Shown here: in pieces, positions 11,091 to 22,960 of the stretch | Position numbering within the stretch: position 1 is the first letter of the stretch | Layout of the letters: each line of letters begins with the position of its first letter | NCBI RefSeq assembly: GCF_964199755.1 | Contig: NC_133899.1 | Span: 1,860,001 to 1,924,000 of the forward strand | Reading direction: 5' to 3' | DNA length: 64,000 bases | Source of the DNA: Larus michahellis | Lineage: Eukaryota; Chordata; Aves; Charadriiformes; Laridae | Program-made: the position numbers and the translations under genes | Notes under the pieces: model-generated | Databases searched by the model: none | The model's input: only the letters and a program-made list of their open reading frames with translations | What the model was told of the DNA's origin: nothing

Positions 11091-14000
11091 AGGACTAAAC
11101 GGTTAGTGCCCACTTCTGGTCTCAGTCTTCGAGAATGAAATACCAACCATCAGCACAGTGCTGTCAAACAAACCTGAAGACACAGAGGAGGCAACGTGTT
11201 TCCCACACGGTGTTTCAGATCACCATTACAAATCATTTCCTACTTGGATAAAGTAAAACCAACATGTAAAATAAGTCACTCGTGGGGGGTGGTTTCCTTA
11301 TATTCGGTCTGGATAAGGCTTTCTGGTATTTAGGAAAAATTACAAACTTGGAAATCAACATCTGTAAAGGCTGGAAACGTTCGTAACATTGATTAGAGCT
11401 ACACGAACCTGACAGTATTAATAAAATTTGTGTAAAAACAATGACCAGAGCTTCTCAGGTCCATCTGTCGTGTCAAGATACACACCGTGCTGACTCCAAC
11501 AGGTCAGCAGAAGGCTGAGCCCGTTCCCAAAGGAATGGCACCGGAGGTCCTGGCTTCACCAAGACCACGATCAGGGGTGATCAGAAGGGGGGTCAACACT
11601 CAGTACTGGCTTCCTTTTGTGTCCCCAAGCCATAATCCTGAGGGGAAACTGGGGAGAAATCCCTGCTCCTTCCCCTCTCGCTCCCTCCCAGCTCTCTCCA
11701 ATTTGCAGGCTCCTGAATGTTAAGAAATGCTGGCAACATGCCCACAGTGTCAGCTCAGCCGGCATCAGCCGGGCGGCAGTCAGCAAGGAGTGACATTATT
11801 ATTCTTTCACCGGCTCTCCTTCCCCTCTGTTTAAAAAAGTTGTCAGCTCTTCCCAGATAAATTTAATTGGCCCTGCGGTCTGTGTCCTTCGGTATCTGGG
11901 GACCTCGATGCTGTTATGTGCGGTGGTGTCCTGGGAGAATTGAAACAGGCCAACGATAAGGCACTCAACGATCTCACTGTCAACAATACACGGAGTCCCC
12001 GCTGTAGGAGCTATTAGCCGCCTCTGATCTAAACCTCCAATTAAAGTGGTGATTAGGCCCAGTGAGGCATTCTCCGTCCATGAATTATTCATCTCCCTTC
12101 ACAGTAACAGCACCAGGGGGGATTAGAATGAGAGCTGGTGAAAACAGAGGCATTTTAAGCAGGGTTTTAACCATATACAAGCAAACATTTATCTTTCAAA
12201 TCTTTCATCTTTTCTTCTTCTGGAAATTAAGGCTGCCCACCCGCCCCTGCCCCTTCAGACCCGTGCCGCGGGTGAAGAGCGGTGCCACGCTGCCAGAGAC
12301 ACCGGCGGTGACACGGGCAGGACAGGCAGGTGCCAAGGACTCGACCCTTCCCCAGCCACGCCAAGTGGGTGGAAGCGGCGAGGGAAGCCCCAGGACCCCT
12401 CCTCGAGGCAGGAGCTCATGAAGCAGCAGAGAAGGACGTGTACTGCTTCCAATCCAAGAGAAATCCCCCGGGCAAGCGTGAGGATCCCTGGATTTACCCA
12501 AGGGGTTAAGTGCCATGCTTGCGGTGCTCTGACTGCTTTGGCCAGCACGTGGGTCTGTGGTCACCACTGCCTAGCATCTCTCCCTGTAACACCGACGCCG
12601 TCTGAGGTCTTTTCTGTGGACACTTCACCCCTCCTCCCGCCCAGCCTCTGTTCCCAGCCCATCGCTGCATTTCTCAGTTGACTCTCTCGCCCTGGGTGCT
12701 CCGTGGCGACCTTACATCCCAGCCTCTAATGGGCTACTATATCAAAAGCTCTTTCACAGCTCCAGTAAATTATGCCTCAGCTTCACCCATCTGCTTCCCA
12801 ACTGACACTTCCCGAAATAAATTAGTCAAGCCTATTCAATTATAGCCTTCTTTCTGCAATGTCTCTCACTGATCCACACCTTTGTAAGATCCTTCTCTCC
12901 CCTCTCGGGGCTGCAGCGAGCCCCTGGATGGCGGCTGGAATGACGGCCAGCCGGCCTTTATCCCCAGCCCCTCCGCTGGTAGCTGCACGAGAGGATCTTC
13001 CCCAGCTCCCCTGCAGACCCAGGTACAAGACATCTGTCTTGCCCGTGTTGTTTTCAGTCTTCTTTCCTTTCTCCTTTTTTCTCCTGGGAAATTTCTAGAC
13101 CCTCCACTCGTTCCCCCTCCCGAAGACGAACGGAAAGCAAATATAACCAGGCCACAGGGACATTCAAACTGCACCGTCACCCTGCGGCGTGGGGATCACG
13201 GACAGCTTGAGCTCACGCAGGTGGGAATCTCGTTTCCCTGCCTGCTTCCCTCTCCAGGGTTTCTCGGGGAAGGGAACGTTGGCTGAGCCGGGGTGGGAGA
13301 ACTACAGTTGCTCTGCAGAAGTGAACTAGAGTTTGTATTCCGAGCTGTTCTCACGTTGAGGAGCCAGTGCTGGGGGAGCCGTGGTTTCTCCTCTCCCTGT
13401 GCGATCCCTGCAGGAGCATGGCTTCTGCATCCCATGGGACTGGGGTGCTGTGGGAAGCCATGACACCCAGGACAGCCCCCCCTGGGTAACTCTGGTCCCC
13501 CAGACACAGGAGACCAAGACGATGCATATGGTGCCACGCATGTGCAGACAGCATGTGGGGAGGAGAAGGTGGCACAGTGGTGGGCTGGGTGGCTCGGCAG
13601 ACAGATGGCCACGTTTTTAACCAAAGGGAGGGCGGGGGCATTTCATATTTTTAATGTTTCAGATCAATTTATTTCTAGGTTACATAAACTACAGATAATG
13701 AGAGGAGTCACAAAGTGTAGCTAAGAGAAGTGAGGGAAGACAAGGAGAGAACAGAACCAGAGTGTACAACGAGGTGTGACAATTTCTAATTTCTAAAGAG
13801 TCAAGAAACTTGCACTAAAATAAGAGTGAGCAGACATCCTATTTTAAACGCTCAGTGCCGATCGATTGGACACCAACTGCCGCGTGGGGACTCCTGTGTC
13901 AAGACCGCACACGAATACAACTTCACAGAGCTGGAGCTGAGGCAGTCCCATCACAGTGCTTCAGCTGAGACTTTGGACATCATAAAGCGTCGGTATGGAC

Positions 14001-14298
14001 TCTGCCTCCTGGACAGAACCAGCCTGGCCGATCAGGTCAGCGTGCACCACTGCGAGCTCTGCACACACAGCTTTGCCGATCCACCACGGGCAGTGATCCC
14101 AGAGAAGCCCACCAGACGCTTCTCACACCCATGCCCCTTTCTGGGCCAATTCCCCTACCAGCATCACTGTTCCTACCACATCCTGCTCCTCAATCACAAC
14201 AAATGGTGATTAGATGTGTATTCTCCATGATCAGAAAAAACAAGAACACTTCACAGCCAAAAGCCTCCCAACAGCGTGCACCCTCTAGAGACTCCTAC

Positions 14299-14444
14299 CT
14301 GGGACACGGACTCCATGCAAGGGGTTAGAAAGCGCCATCCCAATCTCAGTCATCCCATACCTCTCCAGCAACGTGTGCCCAGTGATGCTCTTCCACTTCT
14401 CCAGGACGGGCACAGGCAGGGCTGCTGAGCCTGACACCATTAAC
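14299..14444 (-). CDS. ACSF3: ACSF3 coding exon 4: A5 motif
   Basis: 146 bases; acceptor GTGCAG before 14444 and donor GTAGGA after 14299. Phase 2 in and phase 1 out, consistent with both neighbours. It encodes residues 338-387, including SGSAALP (342-348) and ERYGMTEIG (365-373). The latter is the A5 motif, whose Tyr-Gly-Met-Thr-Glu contacts the adenine and magnesium-ATP in this family. The exon ends at VRVP plus the first base of a Gly codon. All recognisable catalytic residues of this segment are intact. Confidence 0.95.
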
Positions 14445-14886
14445 CTGCACACGGAAACTCCATATAAGAAAGCATCCAACATCACCTTTGCTCCAGGGAA
14501 TTTGCGGTCTAACACAGGATTACACAAAGCCTGCTCCTACATAAAACCTGAAGACAGAATCCCCAAAAACCTTTTAACTGCTACCAAGAATGTTCCTCAC
14601 ATATAGAAGATTCTTTGTCTGATACGGGTTTTAAGACGGGACAACCTCCTAAAAGGGGTACTGCAGTACAAGCTGGGGATGCAGGACAAAGTCTTTAGCC
14701 TTGTGTTACGTAGGGTGACACAAATAACGAGCGTGCAGACCCCTTTTGGCTTTACCATGCAAGAGTGGCTCATAATTAAATAACGTCACCCTGGTTCTTG
14801 TGAAAGAGACACTAAAAACACCCTCGGCGGATCCAGCGTGGGGACAGCCAGCCCCTGCCCAGCGCAGAGGGGCATCGCTCACCTAC
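14445..14886 (-). other. ACSF3: ACSF3 intron between coding exons 3 and 4
   Basis: 442 bp with GT-AG borders and nothing further recognised. Confidence 0.93.
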
Positions 14887-15041
14887 CTGACGTTCTCCTG
14901 GCAAAAGGCACGCACGAAATCCTGGACTTGCGGCTGAGAGAAATGCTTGTCATAATACTCCATCAGCTTGGCATAGATAGTGGGCACTGCCATGAAGACA
15001 CTGATACGGGGAGCTTCGGAGCTTAGCAACTTCTTCCAAAC
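14887..15041 (-). CDS. ACSF3: ACSF3 coding exon 3
   Basis: 155 bases between an acceptor (tttatag, before 15041) and a donor (GTAGGTG, after 14887). It begins VWKKLLSS and ends QENV plus two bases of an Arg codon completed by exon 4. It covers residues 287-338. The stretch [17 protein letters not shown] is typical of the family (an Ala/Val-Pro-Thr segment after the core sheet). It follows a 10.2-kb intron, by far the largest complete intron here, and precedes a very short 442-bp one. Confidence 0.95.
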
Positions 15042-17144
15042 CTATAAAGGAAGGGAACATACACATATAAAAATACACCCCAACGTAAAGCGCAGAGGGA
15101 AGCGATCGTCAGCGCTGTCAGTGCCAACTCCTCAGCCCCTTTGAAGAGGTTCACAAGCGAGGGCTCGGCAAACAGTACACGAGGCCGTGAACCCTGACAC
15201 TGCTCCTTCGTACAGTGCAAGGGGAAACTGAGGCACAGGAGTGCAACAGGCTCGTCCAGAGCAAAGCCACCCTGGGCTGCTCACGAACAATCAAACCTCT
15301 GCTATCTAAGATTTCTGGAAAGTACAAACAACTGGAAGCCTGTTCTGTGCCCCTCATCCACGTCCAGCAGAACAGGTCCCAACCCTCATCATGCCCAAAG
15401 CACATTATTCAACTCTCTCATCCCACCAGTGGATCACCTACATGCTTTCACTCTTAATGGGCACAAGATGACGGAAACGGCATTTTTTAGTACCACCATG
15501 TTACAGCCAAGGTTTTGCTCCTGAAGATGGAAGCTTGTGGCACAATCAACTAATTCCCTTATCACGTACAGCTCTTCGGAGGCTACACAAAGCCACCAGC
15601 TTTTCAAAGCGTGGGAGCTCTTCTTTGGAACGACACCAAGTCACAGGTAGGAGCCCAGAGACTCAGACTTTTGAGGGAGAAACACTTTTAAGATGGATGG
15701 CAGGGTTGGGAAGAGAGGTATCATGCACTTGAATGGGAAGCAAGACTCCACTGCAATGGAAACGGTCATCTTCTGGTGAGCGGGCACGGAGCTCGCATCG
15801 GCCACCAGAAACCGCAGGTGGAACAGCTGCAGGCTGGAGACAGCAGCGAGTCAGGAGGGCAGCTCCACCAACAGCCCTCGTCCCGAGAGGAACGGTCCCC
15901 GTGGGACAGACGTTCTTCAGTCGCAACGCCTGCTAACCTGTGGGAACTACAGATAGGGGCGAATTCCAGGAGCCACCTCTGCTGGTGGGGAATAAAGACT
16001 GAGCGAGCCCCGGCTGAGCAGCCCCACCTGGGAGCAGTTAGCAAAGGGTAGGAGCCATAAATATTACAATCAATCAGGGCCATTCCTCCCACACCTTGCC
16101 ACTCTTCCCCCTAGGTAAGCTCTTCCCAAGACAGGAACGATCCAAAGCCATCAATAAATAAAAGGCTACTGTGACGGCCGCCTCTTTCCTTTCGCTCCGA
16201 TCCCTGCCCCGTTGTTGACAAATGTATTCCCTAACAGCTCCTGACACCGCGCGCCGCCTCTCCCCTCCCTGCCCGCGCACGCTCAGCTGCACACAGGCGC
16301 GTGCGACGGCGAGAAAAAGCAGGGATTGATGGAAGGCGAACAAGTGATTCTCCTTCATGCTGTCACTCTGCCCCCTTCCCCTCCATCCTGCTCGCTCGGG
16401 CTCCATTTCATTACTTTCTACTTGGCTGCGTCGGCGCCGCCTCCCCCCCGCGTCTCTCACTCCACTGCTTCAGAACAATCAGCTCCTAAGATAAAAAAAA
16501 AAAAAAAAGAAAAAAAAAAGAAAAACAAACCCCAACACCACCATGTTGTTATTCTTAATAGAGCAGGGCACGTCCAACAAAGGCACCGTGCCACTGAACA
16601 GAAGGGAGCTCACGCTGCCTCCCAGCCCAGAGACGGCCCTCCCTGGGGCGAGGTGGATGCACAAGGTGGAAACCCCCCAGACACCTCAGGAACTGGGACA
16701 TGAGTACTCCAAGATCCCCTTGGCACCAGGGAAAACAGAGGAGGAACACGACTTGCCCGAACCGATGGCTGATGTGCCTGGAGAGGGAACGTCTCTCTCC
16801 CTTGCAGAAACTCCACCTACCAGCACAATTCCCTAAAACAAGCCGGAATAGGCAAAATCGCATTTAGAAGGATCTAACCCCTACTGTGCTTCTCCCAGCC
16901 TCCCTCCCCAAAGATCTTTTTCTCTTCAGCCCCCCAACATCTTTCCCCTTCGAGGCAGCAGGATGGAGAAGGACCTCCCCAAAGCCAGGGGCTGAACGCA
17001 CAGCCCTGCTCTCCTCAGCCTGCTGCTCCCGAGAGCCATTGCCTTGGGCCAGGAGAGACGCGTGGTGGCAAGCAGGGATCAGGACCGTGCCGGAAGAATT
17101 GAAGGGAGACAGATGCTCAGGGTTGTTCAATCTTTGCTGTGTGA

Positions 17145-17169
17145 TTTTTTTTTTTTTTTTTTTTTTTTT
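17145..17169 (+). repeat. Poly-T tract (25 T)
   Basis: Homopolymer in ACSF3 intron 2-3 (A-rich in the transcript). Confidence 0.95.
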
Positions 17170-18368
17170 GCCTTCCCAAGTCCAGAGCAGCTGTGGGGAG
17201 CGCAGGCAGACTTCCAGCCTGGCCACGCAGCGGAGTTATTTTCACACGGATTTGGATTTGAATATAAAACAAAACCATCACTCCAAAACACAGCAGATCT
17301 CTCTTGCACCCCAGAGTCCCCCGTCCTCGCACGCCTGCTCGACTCCTGCCCTAGATAAAATCCTCCCTACCGCCAACTCCAGCCACGGGAACGGCTTTGT
17401 CTGTGTCAGTCCGACTCGCCCCAGCAACAGCCCCTTCCTGAAGATAAGCAGCTGCCTTTGGATTTGTGCCACCAGCTGCCGGGGTGATCTGCTGACAGCC
17501 AAACATCTCCACCTGCTCTCCTCCCGCTCGGCCAAACCTGGATCCTACCCATGCGTTTTAACGGTACTGAGCACCGAGCCGTGGTACAGAGCTGGCAGCC
17601 CCAAGCCCTCCGCAGACCCCGCGCTGTCCGGAGGGCTTGTCACTGCCCAGCCAGCTGTAACAGCTATTTCTGTTTTATAACTATAACTTCACGGTTTGAG
17701 AGAAGGATCTGGGAAAGTCTCGTTACCTGGGACTAATCAATCAATCCTGGGGCTTGGACGGGCTCATAGCAAGAGGCCAGCTTTGCCCTTCCAGCGCAAC
17801 GGCATCCTCCAGCACCGGCAGGCTTAGAGCAGCACGATCAATCTCCCCCTCCCTGTTATCCCGTGTGTCACCGTCACCACATCAATTACGGGGTGGACGG
17901 GGTATCGGCAGCCCATCATTTCATTTTATTTTGCTCACCTGATACCTCAGGACTCCAAGGGCTTTTAAAAAGCCATGGATTCTGGAGGCAAACACGGCAC
18001 TGCGTGCCACGGCTGCCAGACTTTGCACCGAGCGCTCACCGGCCACGAGGGAAGCAGAAGTCTTCTGATGGAAGACGTTCAGGAGATGGACCAAGATTCC
18101 TTTTAAGATAAATAAGGGCTAGAAACACAAAAGTTTCTAACTGCAAGAAAGCAAGAGTAGGAACAGCTTCCTATCAGCAATAATGGCAGCGAAAACCCAG
18201 GGCGCGCTTACAGGACGGGGCTGCCTGAGCCAGCAAAGAAGCGGGAGACCTTCTGTTCCCAAGAGTCTTCCCATCAGCCTGACATTCCTGATTTTCTTCC
18301 CCTCCCACTGCACAAAAGCATATCTGGGCAATTCCACGGGCCGGCCAGGGGGATTTTGCCATCAGTAA

Positions 18369-18425
18369 ATGAAAAAAAAAAAAAACAAACAACAAACAAA
18401 CAAAAAAAAAAACCACAAAAAAAAA
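18369..18425 (+). repeat. A-rich tract with caaa repeats
   Basis: Poly-A interrupted by C at regular three- and four-base spacing, of the same A/C-only character as 2870-2925 and 5782-5872. Confidence 0.9.
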
Positions 18426-19375
18426 GAGAAAATTACACCAGTGGGTACAAAACAAGGCCAGTGAGACACAGCTGTAAGATTTTTTCCCACGTATTTCTTC
18501 CAGCACACAGATGGCATGAAGTGATTGAGGACAGAGGAACATGCAAGCTGCTCCAAGAGATGGTCCTTCCACACAGCAACCTTCCCAACCAGCCGCCAGA
18601 TGTGCTAAGATCACCTGAAGCAAGAGATGCAAACACAGAGGAGAAAAGGCGTTTTTTTTCCTTTACAGGCGACTCACCTTCAGAGAGACGCGCAATGCCG
18701 GAAACTAGACAGAAAACACCAAAGCTCCCAACATCTGGGCATCTTCTCATGCAAAAAAAAAAAAAAAAAGAAGAGAAGGTGGCAACAACCATTTGCACGC
18801 TAAATCTTGCGAGACTTTGCCTGATACAGGACTCCCCAAACCAGCCAGAAGGGATGCAGGCAAAAACACGCAAAAGCTGAAAAGGAAGCAAATATCAGCA
18901 TGGATTTTCCCATCAGACCGCAAACAGCTAATAGACGGCCCACGCTGCTGCCTCTATTGACAGATGCAACGGCTCTCCTTCTCTACAAAATTATCGTATC
19001 ATTTTCAGTGGCTATTGAATTTTTTTCAAAAGTAACAATACCCCTAATGCAAGGTTAAATCATCCCTTTACTTCCCTTTTGATCGGGGAGACGGGTTTGC
19101 GTTTTGCATCGATCGCTGCCGGGCGGGCAGCGCCGCCGGCGAGGAAAAGGGCTGCCTGCAATTTTCAGGGCGGCTGCGAGAGCAACAGGCAACAACGCGT
19201 CTGCGGCCGAACCAGCTCCTCGTTTGGCCAGACCCTCTCCCTAACACCGAGGTCAGAAAGCTCCCGTACCTCTACAGAAGCGCCGAAGGGATGGCAGGGA
19301 CCGCGCATCCACGTCCGACGCCGGTTTATCCCTGACAAAGGCAGACGGGCACGACATGGGATGGGAGAGCATCAC

Positions 19376-19387
19376 GGGGGGGGGGGG
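19376..19387 (+). repeat. 12-base G run
   Basis: Uninterrupted G homopolymer within the intron; sequencing length is often uncertain in such runs. Confidence 0.9.
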
Positions 19388-22099
19388 CTCTGCTCTCTCC
19401 GAAGGACCGAGCCGCGAGCGCTCCATAAGCAATATGCAGAGAGAGAAACATTCTTCTCTTCAAAGGGAAATCGGGCCCTTGGTGGCTTCGTCTCATGTTT
19501 GTTATAACCCCAAACTGTTTGCGCTCGGCATGACTCTGGTTTTAATCATTTATTCATCAGCGCAGTTTGATGGCCCCTCTGCATTCCAGGCTGAAGCTTT
19601 TAAACCCTTCCTATGCTGTAGGCATACTGAAAGGAGCAAGTGCTTTCCCTGGGACCTGGTAATATAAGTAAATATGACAGGCTCTGGTTCCATTTTTTAT
19701 ATTTCCCCACACACATCAAAAGACATTACTCCGTAACAGATGCTGAGGACAGACGGCAGACCTGGGGAGACGGGAAGAAAAACTCTAACTTTTTAAAGCC
19801 AGGTCTGCGAGAAGTGATCAAACATAATCCATTCACTAGTGACCTGCTCCTCCCTCCACTGACTCCTCTTTGAGTCTGAAATAAAATTACTCCTCTGAAG
19901 CCTCCCATTAACAGATGAAAAGACAATTGCCTTTCTCCAGCTGAAACTGGATGGGAGACGCAATCCCCAGCGCGCTACCAGCAGCGCCTTAGCGGTGCCT
20001 GGTTCTTGGAGATCAGACTCCTCTGCTTGGATTTGCTTTTCTTTTAAAAATAAACTAAAAGAGCCGCCCAGAGTGATGTTTGCAGAAGCGACGGATCCAG
20101 GGGAGAGGCTCACTGCGGTGCACGCTTCTCCTTCCCGGAGGCAACGGTGACTGCTGAGCCACAGATCTCCCTGCACAGCCCGGCGGAGGTTTAAAGCATC
20201 AGCACCCAGCCTCGGCCCAGCCTGGTTCGCACAGATAACAGCAGCGGCAAGGACAAACAGTTTTGCTCCCAGATGTAGCACAGGCTGCTGGTCTCCACGA
20301 GGAAGTCCGGGGTGTAAGCACACGATGCAGCAGCGACCCCGGAGCAACACCTCACACGCAAAACCTCGACGAGCGTCAGGTCTGCCGCACTCCCCCACCA
20401 CGGGGGGAAAACGCCGCCGTGGGTGACAGCATGTTCGCAGCACGTTGGGAGAATTAGTCCCAAATCACACACTCGCTTTGGGCACTCATCATTCCCATCA
20501 GGACAAACGCCTAGAACGAACAGTCCAAATGAAATTAACAATTTTGATGGCTTTGCGTGTGACATTGTAAAACCGGGTATGATTTTTAGAGGGCTTGATC
20601 CTTGGAGGCAGCTTAAGTCAGACATGCAGTAACGCTGGCACCAAAACAACGGCTCCTTTTGGAACTTTAGGGCAATAAATCTGCATCTCGGTGCATTTAT
20701 CACGGAAGCGGTTGCAGGGCACAGACAGTGTTGTCATTCTGCAGGCAGCACACCACAGCTCCAAACCTGCCCAGCAGAGCCAAGTGGGCAGCGCACGCCG
20801 CAACTAGGTCACGGGGAGTTGAGATTTCCATAAGCTTCCCCCCTCACTCAGAGCAAGCTTTTTCCTTTACGTTTTTGAATACTTTTGTTTCCCCTCCTGC
20901 ACTTAAGACTGAAAGACCTCCTGGGATCCGATCTCATGTTTATCAACGTGAAGCACTGACAGGGAGCCTTTTGCTATTAGAACATCTTTCCCATCTTTCC
21001 CTGAAGGAGAGATCAGAGATGGTCCAAGGCAAAGACAAGCCATTCCCATCACCCAAACTCAGAGTGGATCCACACTCGACAAACACCTCAGCAGAGGATC
21101 CTGTGAAGCAGACACTGACCTCACGACTTGCTCCAAAAGGCTCCTGTCCCCAGCGTGCCCAGAACAGCCAAGTCCCAGTTCAGAATGGGGCCGTCAATGT
21201 GTGACTGTCATGGCAAGAGCACCAGCATGGAGGACGCCTGGCTTCCCCTGGGTCCGTCTCTCTGGACTCACTGACATTTTCCATCGAGGAACAGTCACCC
21301 CACAGGGTGTGCTCAGCCTTAGCAGCCGTTACTGAATCGATGTGAGGAAGGGACATAGAGAGAAGGAATCGCTGGGGAATGCACGCTCTAATGCCTGCTT
21401 GGTGCAAACTGCTCCAAAAAACACTTGCCCATGGGCTTTCTCTGATGCCCAGTAGAAGGCGGCTCACGCTGCACTCCTTCATTAAGCAGAGGCATTAACA
21501 GTATCTCTTCTCCACCCACTGCTGAGCAATTTCCGCAAAAACTATATGAACCCAGCACCCTTAAAATTTCTACTCCCGCGTAAGAGAAGAGGCAGGCATT
21601 TCAAACAGGTTCAGAAGCAGCTGAGAAACGCTGGCTGCCTGCAACCAGGAGCAGTGCAGCTGGAGAAGTAAACTCAGCTTGGAAGCAAGTTATAATGGGA
21701 GGATCGTATCGGGATGCTTAGGCTGCAGCTTGCTCTGGCTCCAAAGGAGGTTTCTGCCCTCCCAGTTCTCACCCTTGAAAAAAAAAATATAAATAAATAA
21801 CAATATCAGAGCCACCCTTGCCCCACACAGCTGCTGGGAGGAATGCACAATCAGGCTCACTGCTGTTCTCCTGCCCGCTCCCGGTCCGCATGCCCACAGC
21901 GGCGCTGAAACATCTCCCCCCACAGTCAGAGCTGTCATTCCCAAGCACCAGAAGCATACCCGGGAGCGCTGGGATCCGCTCCCACCGTCTCCAGGCAGGA
22001 ACGCAGGCAGCGGCCCGAGAAGGGCTCCCCGTGGAGACACGCCTCACCGCAAGGAGTACACGCACCAGAGGACTTAGCACATCATGTACAAGTGGACTG

Positions 22100-22960
22100 T
22101 AACGCTGCAAATTAAGGGTCCATTTATAAACCCTTTATTAATAAATGATTAATAGATGCAGCCATATTTTTTAATAACTTACAATAAAAAGATGCTACAA
22201 AAAGCTTAAGCAAGACAGTCTTAACAGATGGTGCTATAAAGTGAATTATAACATGTACAGTAGCTAGTGCAAAGTAATGGATGTCCTCATTTAATAAAAA
22301 GAATCTGATTTTATGCAGCAACTTTCACGCTTGAGGTGTCTCAATACACTTTAATGAGCCCTTGTGGCCTCAGCAATAGCTTGCATGCAGCCGTGGACAT
22401 CAGGTGCTGTTTTAGTAAGAGAGTGGATGTCGGTCAGGACACTGGGGTTACTCCACAATCTTGATTTTTAACCTTTCCTTGGACAGCTACCAAAAGCAGA
22501 CGGATGGGTCTGAAAGATGCCACCTCCTAACACTGCACTGCAGGGAACAACAAGCAAGCCTTGGTCCGGGGCTTGAAACGCCTTCTAACTAAGAAAAAAA
22601 AAAAAAAAAAAAAAAAAAGAGTATTATTACCACCACCGAAACCAGACTGGCATCTGTATCCTCGACTATAAGGCACGCCGCAAATTATGTAATTTAATAA
22701 ACACTGTAATAATAAAGTATTTATTTTGTATAATGAAGTGTTAGTGATTAGAAACCAAACACACATTGGGCATGCTGCTGCGGTTTCTCTTGAACCCTTG
22801 CCAGTATCACTCAAGGGTAAATATGTCTGCAGCAGGTTGAGAGTAAGTTCCTAGCCTTGTTTTGATCAGCCTGTCAAGTGTTTTAGCTGCCATTCGAGTT
22901 TCTTTATATCACACTATAATTGGCTGCTTTCTCAAGGTGCAGCGAAGAAAAAAAAAAAAA
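22100..22960. other. AT-rich intronic block, unclassified
   Basis: About 860 bases with clearly lower GC than the surrounding intron, rich in ttaata and ataaa words and containing poly-A runs (22594-22618 and about 22947-22963). It could be a decayed DNA transposon or a conserved noncoding element; no terminal repeats or coding remnant were found. Confidence 0.4.
22594..22618 (+). repeat. Poly-A tract (25 A)
   Basis: Homopolymer within the AT-rich block. Confidence 0.95.

Larger units (their letters stand above)
9035..14298 (-). other. ACSF3: ACSF3 intron between coding exons 4 and 5
   Basis: 5,264 bp with GT-AG borders. Contains an adjacent T21/A10 tract at 9365-9395 and a possible degraded LINE-like remnant at about 10930-11090. 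AT-rich stretches around 11200-11460 and 13620-13850 show no recognisable feature. Confidence 0.9.

Noticed and set aside
16886-17680. 264-codon plus-strand ORF in an ACSF3 intron
   Set aside because: It includes a poly-Phe stretch from a poly-T run; no domain and antisense to a well-supported intron.
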